A DNA stretch of 64,000 nucleotides from Monomorium pharaonis (taxonomy: Eukaryota > Arthropoda > Insecta > Hymenoptera > Formicidae). The notes under the pieces were generated by a model that saw only the letters and a program-made list of their open reading frames with translations, was not told where the DNA came from and did not search any database. Position numbers and translations under genes: made by a program. Shown in pieces: positions 49,870-61,452 of this stretch. Location: positions 17,893,244 to 17,957,243 of the forward strand of contig NC_050470.1 in NCBI RefSeq assembly GCF_013373865.1, written 5' to 3'. Position 1 is the stretch's first letter. The number at the start of each line of letters is the position of its first letter.

Positions 49870-51107
49870 GGGTACAGTTCCGAAAAGCGTAAATCTCCAA
49901 TCGCGCTAAAATTTTAACCAAAGCTTACCCTTGATTAGAGAAGAAAGTCCCTGAAAGGATTTTTGGCGACAAAGCCTCGTTTGCCCCAGCCCCTTTTAAA
50001 GTTTTTGTAGTTCTTGCGCAATATCTCTGAAAATATTGATTTGAGAGAAAAAAGTTTCAAACAAAAAATGAAGCTTATGAAAAGATTTACAAAAAAGGTT
50101 ATATACATTTTTCACGTAAACCTATTATTTTGGTTGTTATGACTTAAAATAACTCGGCGGGGGTCAAATTGACCCCATCAAACATTTTTAAAAATTTCTG
50201 TTTTACTAAATATGTGAAAATTTTTTAATTTAAAGGTTATATATATTTATTTAACGTAAACAAAAGTTTAATTGCAAAGTTGAAAAAAAAGTAATTTTTT
50301 TACAGTTTAACATAAAACAGAAATATTTCTATAATTTAACATAAAAATAAACATTACTATAGTTTAACATAGTATATAACATAAAGTATAATATTTTACA
50401 ATTATTTGTACTGTATAAGTGTGGACATCGTTTACTTTATATAAAACATTGATATTATGTATCGTATTTATGAAACGTAAAGTAAACGATGTTCACGCTT
50501 GTACAGTACCACATAGGTTTACGACTTTCCACGCTGTCCGTTTCTAATGTTTTCACATTAATCAAATAGCGACATAAAATTGGTGGGTTTTAAAAACATA
50601 CGGTGCAGTGGGAGGAGCGAAGCCCCTTCCCTGCGTTCTCTGCACAACTCTTTGCGAATTTCCACGCGAAACGAAATTCTTATTGCACCCCTCTTGCACT
50701 CCCCGTGTGTATGTGTGTGTATTTGTTCTCTATACCACGCATTCTCTATACCTATTTTTTACGCTAATTTTTTCCGAAATATACATATAATAAAAACTTT
50801 CAAAATTTTGATTTAAAAAAATACTTTTTTTCTTTATAACAGTCAAAATAATAGGTCTACGTAAAAAATGTATATAACCTTTTTTGTAGAGCTTTTTATG
50901 AGCTTCATTTTTTGTTTCAAACTTTTTTTCTAAAATTAATATTTTCTGAGATATTTAGTAAGAATTGTAAAAACTGTAAAGGGGGCTGGGGGACAAACGA
51001 GGCTTTGTCGCCAAAAATCCTTTTAGGGACTTTCTTCTCTAATCAAGGGTGAGCTTTGGTTAAAATTTCAGCGCGATCGGAGGTTTACGCTTTTCGGAAC
51101 TTTATCT
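49870..51107. mobile_element. Foldback element, copy 2, exact 8-bp TSD
   Basis: GACCGATT stands at 49862-49869 and 51108-51115. The ends GGGTACAGTTCCGAAAAGCG and complement AGATAAAGTTCCGAAAAGCG run into arms of several hundred bases shared with 5191-8055. An inner palindrome around 50400-50520 includes TAAACGATGTTCACGC. At 1238 bp it is shorter than copy 1, which has extra nested material. Confidence 0.9.
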
Positions 51108-51426
51108 GACCGATTAAGTATTTATTTATAAATTATAAGAATCGTAGAACAGTTCTGGTATAACCTAAGTTTGAAGTGTAAGAACGAGAGATTTTGAGTT
51201 CAAACTCAGCTCGTTTAATTTTTCTATTGTTTACATTTATACTACTATTTTTCTATATTATAGATTTTCAATGAATGACTATTTTCTTAGGTCATATAAT
51301 TTGTTGTTTTTATTACAACTTACTTTTCTATTACAACTTTATAGTTGAGGTGCTACTTGTTTTTAAATTTTTAGTTTTTGATATGATTTTTTTGTTCTGA
51401 ATGTAAATTTATATAAAATATTGCAG

Positions 51427-51587
51427 AAAGGGTTACAAATCCACAAAATCAGAAGCCAGACGTTGCAGCCATCGAAGCATTCTGTGTGATGGTTACTAAA
51501 GAACCAGAAGGTATACAAATAGGCATCAAGTTATTGGCAATGCAAATTCAATCACTTAATGAATCAGAAGCACTGCAAGCGCTTTCG
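51427..51587 (+). CDS. Gga: GGA-type VHS-domain exon (host gene)
   Basis: GGA proteins are Arf-dependent clathrin adaptors at the trans-Golgi network; their N-terminal VHS domain binds acidic-dileucine sorting signals of cargo receptors. This exon starts after a TATTGCAG acceptor and ends at a GTATGT donor. Its first two bases finish a split codon, and 53 codons follow in one frame without stops. Recognisable VHS sequence includes RVTNPQNQKPDVAAIEAFC, KEPEGIQIGIKLLAMQIQS and EALQALS, matching the helix 1-3 region of GGA VHS domains (TNP; FC; EGPQIAxRLLAHKIQS; EALQAL). The initiator exon and later exons were not found, so they lie beyond TE-filled introns or outside the window. Other VHS proteins (TOM1, HRS) fit less well because of the EALQAL stretch. 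Confidence 0.8.
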
Positions 51588-52884
51588 GTATGTTGTTTAA
51601 ATATTTTATAAATTAAATGTTTAGTTTATTGTTGAAATTAAAGAAACGCGCGCGCGCGCGTACACTTTGATCTATATTAACAGATTACACAAAACCACAA
51701 AATTTTTTTGGAAATTTGACTAGACTAAGACTAGACTAAGTATTTCTTGTGGATTTTAGGTTGTTAAAACCGAATTTAGAGTCAACTTAATCCCATCATG
51801 TTTTTTATTTATTTGAGAAAAAACGGATAAAACACAAATAACAGGTCACAATCATCTAAATGGGTAGTGAGTTTATGGATTTCGGACTGATAGGTTGAGA
51901 GACTATAGGTTTACGAATTCATAGGTAAACAAGCAGTGTTTCAAGTGATTGCGATTTGTAATTTGGTCTTTTATCCCCGACTTTGGGGTTTTTTCTTAAA
52001 TAAATAAAAAACTTGACGTGATGGGGTTAAACGGATTTCGGATTTGGTTTTAATGACCAAAAATCCAAAAGAAATACCTGGTCTGGTTTGAGTAAACTTC
52101 CAAAAAAGCTTTTTCGGTCCTGTGTTATTACTATAACTGATGAATAGACGATACATAGATGATTTAAAAGATGTTAAGTTTTTTGACTAATGTAAAGAAG
52201 TTTTGTATAAATAGCACATTATAAAATTAAAATCAACTAAAAGAAGAACAGGCAAATAAGCCAGTACAGGATGTTGTATTTAATGTATTATATCGAAAAA
52301 CTTAAATAAAATAAAATAAACATTTTGTTCTATAATCAGATCATTATCAATATTAAGATACAAACATAAAGCGCAAACATAAATTAATACAATTAAAGTC
52401 GGAACAAAGTAGACATATAACAATTTTCTTTGAATAAGAGTTAAAGTAATTCGCCGAGATCTATAGATAATAACGCCCAGTAACGAATATCAAAATTTAA
52501 AAAACATGGGTGATATGTAGAGGATGATAAAATTTGTTAGTTACGCATTTCATTTTTTACGGAATGAAAATAAACTAAATATGACTGATTCCTTAGTTTT
52601 ATGTGTTGACATCATAAATTGTTAAAGAGAATCAACGATTTAAATAAGAAAAAACAAACGTGGTCCTTCAAAAACAAGAGTGAGTATTATAGTAGGAGAA
52701 TAGGTAAGAGCAAGGAGGTAAAGAGGAAGGGGGGGGGGAGATAAAGTAGGGAATAAAACAGGAAAGAGATAAACAAGATAGTTAAGAATAAAATAAATTA
52801 AAATATAAGAAATAGAAAATAAAAAATAAAAGAATAAATAAAAATTTTTCATCTAATTAGAGTAGGAGCTACAATTGCGGTAAT
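51588..52884. other. Probable intron of the GGA gene
   Basis: AT-rich with a short (CG)n tract at 51645-51660. Minus-strand text near 51960-52160 may be a decayed Penelope tail but no domain could be read. No downstream VHS exon was recognised. Confidence 0.4.
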
Positions 52885-53090
52885 GTGTCTATGATCTGTA
52901 AGTACTAACTAAATTTATTATTATAGAATTAGTTTTATACCGCATTCGATGGATCGAAAAAAAGTTTACATATCTGCCTGAAAACGTGGGTTTGCGATAC
53001 CAATTTGTCATTAAATTGTTATTATCTTGAATGTCCAAAGTATTTAAAAAGATAATAGATCTATCAGATTCCATCTCATATGTAAATTTT
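52885..53090 (-). pseudogene. Penelope-like element RT fragment
   Basis: The frame gives NTLDIQDNNNLMTNWYRKPT followed by FSGRYVNFFSIHRMRYKTNS, which is the conserved post-palm segment of Penelope-like RTs (NWYRKPTFSGR with NF-x2-HP). Only this part is legible; the catalytic box upstream and the GIY-YIG endonuclease downstream were not found. Confidence 0.8.
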
Positions 53091-53449
53091 AAAATGGTAA
53101 TTATATAGTGAAAAAGAATAGAAGTAAAAGGGTGATTGTTGAGATGTTCTTTATAAAAAAAAAAACTAAAATTTAATTAACTTACAGAAAGATACTGCAA
53201 GTTTGAACACGGTATATATAATAGAATTATCAAGGTTGCTTAATGTTTACTTTCAGTACATATCTTTTTGTACCTTTGTTTGGATCTTCAGTCCATTTGC
53301 TACCTTCGTACACGCTTGACATGATTTCAGTTAATTTGACGTATTGTACTTATCACGTAACATATGTATCAATTGACCACATTATAATTTGTAACGTATT
53401 CATTGATTTTGACATGTAAGTTTTTATCTAGTTTATATTACATTTATAT

Positions 53450-55217
53450 TGTGACGTGGCAGTTTCGCTGCCACGATGAGCAACGTTCCTCCCCCGTCAC
53501 AGGCTGCGAATTTGTGAAATCGCGCCGTGCGGAAAAGCCAGAGGCGATTAAGAGATCTCTCGGGGGAATCGCGAATATAGATTAATTAGTATTAAGTATT
53601 TCGTTTCTTTCCGGTAACGCAATGAGCACCTCACAGCGAGGAGTTCGAGGGAGAGCCAAGGACGAGTGCGGAAGGAGGGGCAAGCCGAAGGAATTTCGTC
53701 GGCTTGGCTAGTAAAAGCCGAGAGCCAGGGACCGCCGAAGAGACGAGGCGAGCGGGCGGAGCGCGAGCGAGCGCAACGCAACCGGGAAAGCCAAGGCCGG
53801 CGGATGGAAAATCGGCACCCCGGCCGATAACAGAACAGCGGGCACACTGGCGGCATGGTGGTTGAGACCGCGGGATGCGGGACCCTCTCGCGAGAAACGG
53901 AGGACGGCGAAAGGCACCGGAGGATGCCGGCGGAAAATTCTGTCTTTACGGGGAACGGAAGGTTGGAAGGATTAGAGCGTTCACGATTCTGCAGGCGCAA
54001 GACTGCTCACTCTGCTGTGATTGGGGCCGCGATGCGCGAGGGTTAACGCGCAGCCCTTAGTGGGAGTTTGCGGTGTCGATCGCGGATCGACCGCGATCCC
54101 CTGTGCTCTTTGCGTGTGTGCGTGCGTTCCGAGCGAGTGCCCCGAGAAATTTTGGCGAGCGTGACCGAGAATTTTATCGTTGTCGGAGAGGCGATCGAGT
54201 CGGCGAGTCCCGATATCAACGACGATCTGCCAGAGGAGGACGAGCCTGGAGGACGACTATTGGTAAGGTGGCCCGTTTATTCGCGACGAGTTTGTAAAGC
54301 CACTGGCCGGCGAACCACCCCGTACTCGTTCTGCATCCGACGCAGATTAGTGTTGGTGTTGCGTCAGCCTCAGGGCGGTCTCGCGATTTTGGTGCAGAGT
54401 CGGTTTCAAGCGAGAGGGGCTGTATCTCGAGTATTGTGGTCAAGGAGGAGAACGGATCTTGTTGGCGGTTCTCCCGGGAAGTTAGTGGCCGCGTGCCCCG
54501 CAAAGCTCTCACCCGTGCGAGCCGTGTAGCGCCGCGTGGGAAAAGTAGTTCCCGCGGATATCGTTCGCGAGTATCGCGTCGCGAGAGTATCTTTTGTGCT
54601 AAGATCGGTATCGGGAAAAGCGTCGCGGGCCCCAATAATGGGGAGCGCATGGTCGTAACCCGACCAACATCTCGCAAATTCGCGTCTGCGATCCATTTTT
54701 GTCGACATTGTCGGCACGTTGCGCTCTCCCGAGGTAAATTGTATGGTGCGTAGTAAAGGCCGCGTTCACGCGCTGCAGAACGATCGGAATTATTGAACCA
54801 GCGTTCGCGCGTGCGGAGGTCGTCTAATACGATTCATTATCTGTTTGGTATTTTATTTATTTTTTTTCTTTTTTCTCAAGAAATAAACTTTATTATTTGT
54901 TATTCCATCTGCCGTGTAATTATTGGACGTTCTGTCGCGTTCCGCGTTATCGTGTAGTGTGCGCCCCTATCCTAGACCCTACTCCTCTGCCATTAGGTGA
55001 GCTGGCCGTTTTTCGCGCGTGGATTAAGGCTGTTCTTGGCGAATTTTGCGAATTAACGTGCCGTCGAGCACGTTTGGCGCCCAACCCGGTCGTTCGTGCG
55101 CAGCCGAGATCCGCGCGCGAAATATTAGGCACGCGGGCCGTTCCGGTCTCCGGTATTCCTTTGTCGCTATGTGTTTTTGATCGCGGCTTTTCCCGCGCGG
55201 AAGAAAAAGTCGTGACA
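53450..55217 (+). repeat. Solo LTR, 1.77 kb, ATAT TSD (family G2)
   Basis: It starts TGTGACGTGGCAG and ends AAGTCGTGACA, with ATAT at 53446-53449 and 55218-55221. It is GC-rich against an AT-rich background. Its long reading frames on both strands overlap each other and carry no recognised domain. The start resembles family G1. A polyadenylation-type AATAAA lies near 54881. Confidence 0.85.
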
Positions 55218-55439
55218 ATATATACTGTTTTTTCACTTTTGAAATTTATTTTATTGTTTAACTCATCAAGTGTACTTCTATTGTATAACGTTGCTTCATA
55301 TTTCATTGGTCCGAATTATGTTGATCAATTTGAAAAAAAAATGTATAATTAAAATCTGAAGAGGACCTAAATCAAGGCTTGAAATGTTGTTTCTCCAATA
55401 AACGGAATTTTGCCAGAAAATTGACTTATTAACATTTAT

Positions 55440-55815
55440 TTATCGGTTTACAAAAGTTTTCAAGTGATATTGCATTAAATAGCGTTGTCTGCAACGATTT
55501 TTTGAGGAAAACCTAATGTACTAAATAACCTAATGTACTAAATAATATAAACAGTTCTATGCTTTTATCACAATCTGAACCTTGCACAACGTGCGCATCA
55601 ACCCATTTAGAGTATAAGTTTACTAAAACATTAAAAATATTTTTACCACAGATGTTTAAAAAGTCTATGTGTACACACTCCCACGTGCGACTTGAGTTTT
55701 TTCATTGTAATGTATTTTTATTCCGCGGTACATTTTGCGTTATTTGACATGTGCTACAACCTTTAATTAGCTCCTCAATATGCTTGTTAATTTTTGGTCA
55801 ATAAATGTGTAAAAT
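55440..55815 (-). pseudogene. Ty3/gypsy integrase fragment
   Basis: Minus-strand reading gives KINKHIEELIKGCSTCQI (second half of the HHCC zinc domain), then WECVHIDFLNICGKNIFNVL with the first catalytic Asp, and LYSKWVDAHVV. Two in-frame stops occur, one replacing the usual Trp before the zinc domain. The rest of pol is absent. Confidence 0.85.
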
Positions 55816-55825
55816 AATTTTATTG

Positions 55826-55945
55826 GGGGGGGGCCCAAAAGTGCTCTGCCCCCCCCCCCCAGTCGGCGCCAGTGCATATACGTATGTGCATATATGCATA
55901 GGAACATGTATGTACATATATATGCATGCGTATGTATTTTATTTC
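55826..55945. repeat. G/C homopolymer runs and TATGCATA-rich stretch
   Basis: GGGGGGGGCCC and a C14 run bracket a short spacer; TATACGTATGTGCATATATG-like alternation follows. No function is inferred. Confidence 0.6.
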
Positions 55946-56280
55946 TCTCTCCCTCTCTCTCTTTGTGTAAATAATTCTTTCTCCTGAATATTATATAATA
56001 TAATTTACCTTAAAGCTTGGAATTAACAGTATGGCCGACAGAATATGTCTACTTAAAGGTACTAAATATAACATAGTTTTAAAAAAATTATAGAATAAAG
56101 TGAACAGTTTATTTTTTTGTAATGTGTATTGAAATAGGTAAAGAGCATGAAATCTTGTCTGAAACAATTACAACTAAGTATATACTATATAATGCCACTC
56201 ATCTACCCTGTCGATGACGTGGTCATAGGTTGCAATATGGGTAATATATTTATATGAATGTTCAAGGATCATCTGTACGT
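55946..56280. other. AT-rich spacer
   Basis: No gene or repeat recognised. Confidence 0.4.
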
Positions 56281-56426
56281 CTTAGGGCTAGTTGTTCCAA
56301 CTTTTTGGTAAACTTATCTACCAGGTAAGCAAGTGTCTATCTTCATTTCTTTTCTTAAATAAAGACAAACATATATTTACCTGATAGGTAAATTTAGCAA
56401 GAAGTTGGAACAATCGCGCGTTAGTC
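56281..56426. mobile_element. 146-bp MITE
   Basis: GGCTAGTTGTTCCAACTTTT and the facing complement of CGCGATTGTTCCAACTTCTT continue through GGTAAACTTATCTACC-like sequence to the centre. Confidence 0.75.
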
Positions 56427-56684
56427 TATACACAGAAAAATAATTACTACTTCCAAGTAAATATTACTTGTTCTAAGTAAGTGGTTTCTCTCTACATCTG
56501 TAAATCTATGGTAAACTTGTTACAAGTATCACATTTACTTAAAACATATTCTAAATTTTAGTAAGTTTAATACTTCAAACAAGAATATTTATTTCAAACA
56601 AATATTACTATACAGAGTCCTACGTAATTCTTCTTCAATCAAGCTTGATAATATTCTTGAAACAAGAATAAATTCTTATTTTAA

Positions 56685-57765
56685 CTCTTAATCCCTCCCT
56701 ATGAGTCGTTTTCATCCTGCTTAAAACTACTATTGTTGATTTCTCGTACAACCGCGATGCTAGCGCCATCAAAGTTATACTAAAAAAAACTTTGGGGGGG
56801 AAGGGTCTTCAGTGCAAAAGGCCAGCCCGGTCCATTTGTTCTACTTCAAACGCCAGCCAGATAAAATTCAAATAGGACATTTTCGACCCATAGGGAGGGA
56901 TTACGTAAGTAAAAATGACTTTTTTGAAAAAAATTTTGTTTTGTAAATTAAGTATTTTCGGACACGTACATGCATTTTAGAACATAATTATGTGTATATT
57001 TTAAGTTGAACATATACAATGAAAATTAGAAATTCAGAATACTTTGAACAGACCAATAAAATTCAGCATTCGGTAAATATTGGGAAGATTGGACATTAAG
57101 TAATAAATTTAAAAAAAGAAAAAGATGTTTTTATTGTTTATACAAAAATGATAAAAAGACCAATCAATGTTGTGCTTGATGCAACAAACCCGTTTGCGAT
57201 GATCATCGTTTAAATTGCTGTCGCGACTGTTTTTAAACTTTTTTTTTCTATTTTTATAACAAAATTTTGTATTTTTACTATGTATTAAATAATAATTTGT
57301 TAAAACTTTAAGCGGAAAAAATAATTGTAGATTTATTATTGATGTTTCCCTATTTTACAACACTATTCATCATCCTCAAATCCCCCCAAAAATACCAATT
57401 TTTATACGCTGAAATTGGATATCTGCTTTCATTCTACGTTGATCAAACATTTTTTTTTCGTAAAGAGAGAACTTTTTTCTTTCAGAAACTGATTAAAAAA
57501 ATTTTTTTTTCAAAATTTTTACCATCGCTGTATATTTTTTTTTAAATTAACTTTTTTATTGATTTTTCTCATTGTTTATTAAAAAATACATATTAAATTT
57601 TGGAGAGGGGGATAATATAATGGTAGTTTCTTAAAGAGAAATGTTTAAAGAGTATACATGATTTATATCAGATTTTTTAAACCATTATTTATATGGTTAT
57701 AAGGGCGAGGACGAAAACGACCCATAGGGAGGGAAGGTGCCGAAAAACACGGGAGGGATTGAGGG
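56685..57765 (+). mobile_element. piggyBac-type element remnant, TTAA TSD
   Basis: TTAA stands at 56681-56684 and 57766-57769. Inside, the ends share TCCCTCCC and GACTCATAGGG/GACCCATAGGG-type phrases with an inverted CGTTTTC(A/G)TCC block; the left end lacks a stretch present at the right. At 1081 bp it is too short for a full element but keeps the C-terminal Cys-rich coding piece. Confidence 0.88.
57110..57237 (+). pseudogene. piggyBac transposase C-terminal Cys-rich domain
   Basis: The frame gives KRKRCFYCLYKNDKKTNQCC, then a stop, then CNKPVCDDHRLNCCRDCF and a stop codon. The spacing of Cys and His matches the cysteine-rich domain at the end of PGBD4-like proteins. The catalytic domain is deleted. 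Confidence 0.8.
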
Positions 57766-57769
57766 TTAA

Positions 57770-58150
57770 GTAAAAAATACTGAAATTTTTTAATACTTGT
57801 TACAAGTATACCTGAAAATTAATATTAAGAAAATATTTTTGGTTGAAGAAAACTATTATTTGAACGAAATAAAATAAAATAAGTAATTACTTTTCTTGGC
57901 TGTAGAATTTTTTGGTGTGTATTTAGTAACTGTCATGCATTCTATACAAGCCTGATATACGGATAAGGCATATAAATTTACCAATACAACTCTTAGTCAA
58001 ATTAAAAAACTAAAAAGTAAATATTTAAATACTTTGTTGTTCCCAAAACAATATATAATATAATTCTCTTCATACATTTACAAAAATTACATATATTAAA
58101 AATTTTTTATTTATAATTAAAACATAATTGTAATTTTATAATTATGTTTA
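57770..58150. other. AT-rich flank, half of an older MITE
   Basis: 57880-57930 resembles the complement of 56425-56470 (AAGTAATTAC with CACA-type end), so the piggyBac element may have landed inside a MITE. Evidence for the MITE is weak. Confidence 0.35.
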
Positions 58151-58154
58151 TTGT

Positions 58155-58440
58155 CCTTTTACAGTTATTGATAATAAACCTATTTTGCCCATGTTTCATT
58201 TAATGCTCTTGGAACATATAATTATGTGTCGGCTTGTAATGAGAAACAAAAGCGTGGCTCTTACAGAAATTGTAAATGTAATCTATGGCCTTTAAGTAAC
58301 CTGCAAAGTTGGCAAGCTTAAAAAATTTTTATAAGAATCACGCTTTTGTTTTCTATTACAAGCCAACAGATGATTATATGTTCCAAGAGCATTAATTAAA
58401 ACACGGGCAGAATAGAATTATTATCAATAACAGTAAAAGA
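58155..58440. mobile_element. MITE, about 100-bp arms
   Basis: ACAGTTATTGATAATAA opens the left arm and TTATTATCAATAACAGT closes the right. The arms share ATGCTCTTGGAACATATAAT, GGCTTGTAAT and AACAAAAGCGTG. The 70-bp centre is not inverted. Confidence 0.85.
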
Positions 58441-58539
58441 GCCACAATAATAGACATCAGTCACCATAGCAATAGACAGGGATCAGCACACGTACATAAC
58501 TCTGTCGCGAACCGATCTACAAAATTGTATAAAAACAAA

Positions 58540-59245
58540 TAAGAAATATTTATGCGAGCGCAACTACTCTGCGGATAAGATTAATCCGCACTCCGTGTGC
58601 GAAATGAAAATATTTCTAGAAATTTATAGGTACCATGAAAACGGTAATATTAAAAATATAGTATCGAATTATAGTTTTTGGATAGCATTAGGCGACTCGT
58701 ACTCATGGCTATATTCAGTACGGGAAAAGCAAACTGTAATATTATACTGTAAAGACCATGGACAGATTGGAAGGAAACTATTGAAAAAACAGGCAAAATT
58801 TCACTGAAAAATAACTGCAACTTGGTGACAGAAGACACAATAATAAAGTCACCAGTTGTCATACGACACGGAAATAAAGACATATCTACAGTAGTATAAT
58901 ATTTTAATACCAAACAATGAAGCAAAATTAAGTATAGACGTGGTACAACAGATAAATTTGAAAAACATTGTCCAAAATTAGCCAGAATTGAAAGACTTAA
59001 ATAAAAAAATAATTGAAATGAACAAAAAATTAAAAACTAAGTTCGATTTTTCAATCGCCGCACTTTTTCTATTCAACGGCAACCAGCAGAACAATCATTG
59101 TAATAACACTAGTAATAATAAGCTTTGTTATAATAAAAAAGAGAAAGCAAAATAGCTTTGAGAAGCGAGTTACACTGGATATAGATGCAGAATATACAAT
59201 TCCCAGATCCATTTTAAAACGTAGCAATAGTACACGTTTTTAATT
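58540..59245 (+). pseudogene. env: Errantivirus-like envelope (env) remnant
   Basis: This is the end of an endogenous insect retrovirus-like element. Reading frames in order show FWIALGDSYSWLYSVREKQ, then (after a shift) a Cys-containing NNCNLVTEDTIIKSP segment, a basic/coiled region, and near 59085-59135 a hydrophobic membrane segment followed by KKRK and a short cytoplasmic tail ending in a stop at 59241. The layout fits the C-terminal part of an insect F-like envelope protein. Several stops and frameshifts break it; gag, pol and most of env are missing. Confidence 0.75.
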
Positions 59246-59286
59246 ATAGCACACAAAAACTTCGTACCTCCGTTTTTGTTTTTTTA

Positions 59287-59298
59287 ACGGGGGAGAGA
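59287..59298 (+). promoter_or_regulatory. Polypurine tract
   Basis: ACGGGGGAGAGA lies directly before the LTR start TGTGAGTG, the normal site of plus-strand primer formation in LTR retroelements. Confidence 0.8.
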
Positions 59299-60025
59299 TG
59301 TGAGTGAAGCAGAATCACAACTTATATGAAAATATTAAAATAGAAAAATTCTAAAGAATAACATATCAGAGCTCTCCAAGGAAGGCTGAATATTATTGCG
59401 AGGTATCAAGTGACAGGTGCCTCGTGCGTTGCCGGCCGGCTATTGCACCAGTCAACGCATCGTGCGAAATTTAGCTAATCTCAGCTTAGCAACAATCACG
59501 CCACATTTGCACCGAAAATGCATATTTGCAATTTGGCAATTGTTAAGCTCGCGAATATTTCCCGTGCGCCGAATGTGTGCGGCTATAACTATACATGGTC
59601 ATGTCGAGGGCCCATTGACTCTCCAATATGTCTATCTCGCGGCATTATTTAAGCGGTTGCCGATTAGCAGGCCGCGGATCAGTCAGAAATCAATCAGGCA
59701 GATACGTACGTTTCGCGAGTGAATGCGGGACTTACAATGACTATCGTTCGGAATTTAACCACGAGCGAGCGAATCTAACAGTGCGCTATCCCAAAGCTGC
59801 GCGCCGTATCTAATCGCCTCTTGCGTCACACGACACGGCACCTTCACCAACCACGTGTAAGAATTATAGTATATGATAAAAGAAATAAACATTTTCTTAA
59901 TATTTAAAGACGAATGTCTCAATGACTTGTGAACTCGGCCCTTGCCAACCCTCCTTCCACGAGTTCCAACTCCTTGGGCAGGAACGATCCTGACAAATAA
60001 ATTTGTTGTACCAAAAGGTACAACA
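59299..60025 (+). repeat. 3' LTR of the errantivirus-like element
   Basis: Starts TGTGAGTGAAGC. It shares most of its length with the solo LTR at 23735-24283, including GCGAATATTTCCC, a TATTTAAGCGG TATA-like site and GGATCAGTCA. A polyadenylation-type AATAAAC lies near 59885. The 3' end is uncertain: candidates are TGACA at 59995 or the TTGTTGTACC/GGTACAACAA palindrome end at about 60025. Confidence 0.8.
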
Positions 60026-60432
60026 ATATTAATAAACACATGATAGATTTAGATCATTAAAGAAATAAAAATTCACAATTTCTATATTTCGTGCATTTTT
60101 TAATAAATTTGCTGAAAATAAGTTTTTTGAAAGCGAGAACAAAATTTGTACGATTATCTTGTTTAGCAAATTATATAATTTAATCAACAGTATATTGTTA
60201 ATAATATTAGATTATTCGATTATTTTACATATTTGTTGTGTTCTAAAAATTATATTTATAATTATATTTTTTTATTTTTGTCATAATGCGATTTTAAACT
60301 TAAAATTAAAGTGCAGTATAAAGTGGTACATTTGTCAATAAAACAACTTATAAGATAATAATATAGAATGTAATAAAAAACAGCATATATATTATGGGAG
60401 CTATCTATCCTCATAGCAAATTAAGGTAATAT
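60026..60432. other. AT-rich spacer
   Basis: No gene or repeat recognised. Confidence 0.4.
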
Positions 60433-61452
60433 CACGGCACTATGGGACGTTTGACCTGTTTTTTGGCCAAAAATGTCAAAAATCAAAGTAAAATTTCGTA
60501 ACATTTATAAACTCTAAAAGCTTCAACAAACATTAATAACACATGAAAAAAATTTTGAGACAATTTGTTCCACGCAAAGTTTTTCTTTTCTTGCATTTTA
60601 TATTCAAATTATGCTAAATTGTATATGAAATTGATCAAAAAATCTCTTTTCTTTGGTATTTTTTCTTTCTTTAAATATTAAAGATTTATCCACCACTGTT
60701 TCAAATAATTTTTAGCACAACTTAATACTTAAAAAAAATAATAATAAATTAAACTCTAACTATTTTGGATGAAAATACCATCTACTTGAAGTAAAAAAAG
60801 ACAATGATTTAAGCATTTTCTAATTTTTAAAAGACCAGAACTTCCGGGTTACAAGCGATAACAAGACAAATTTGGATTTAAATGTTAGGTAGGATACTAC
60901 TCTTCTCAAAACCGTTTCAAAAATTTGCCTTTAGGCATCACTTCGTGAAATATGATTTTTATAAGCAGAGACAATTTTAAAATTTGCAGTCGCGCGACTG
61001 TCCAATTCAGCAAGTTTGTGATTATAGTCGAAAATATTCATTCTAGGATTTTTGAGGTCGTTGAATTTGAATTTTAAGTCAAAATTATTAAAATTATAAA
61101 AAATTAAATTCAAAATGGCGGATTCAATATGGTGGCCAAAAATTTAAAAAATTATTTGTTTTGATTTTAGAGGAGATAATCACTGAACCTGACATCAAAA
61201 ATTTTAATTGAAAATGGCAGATATAATATATCATACTAAATCAATGTAAAAAGCATATATGGAAGAAATGCAATATACATTATTTATATATTGTAAATAT
61301 GTGGGTATTTCATGCATTTTTATAAGATCTCCGGTAAAGGGCTAAACAGCTCACTCGTCATGATTCCTAAATAGAGGGTAAGGAAAAGCCCCAGTGCTGT
61401 AAATAAACCCTTACTCGATGAAATTTAGGATGAACGGGCAGCACTGAGGGGA

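Noticed and set aside
55073..55092. TTGGCGCCCAACCC taken as a primer binding site
   Set aside because: It lies about 140 bp inside the solo LTR, whose real end is fixed by CGTGACA and the ATAT duplication; a similar string lies inside the other solo LTRs.
53548..55352. Multiple 100-150-codon frames
   Set aside because: Inside the 53450-55217 solo LTR, on both strands, without domains.
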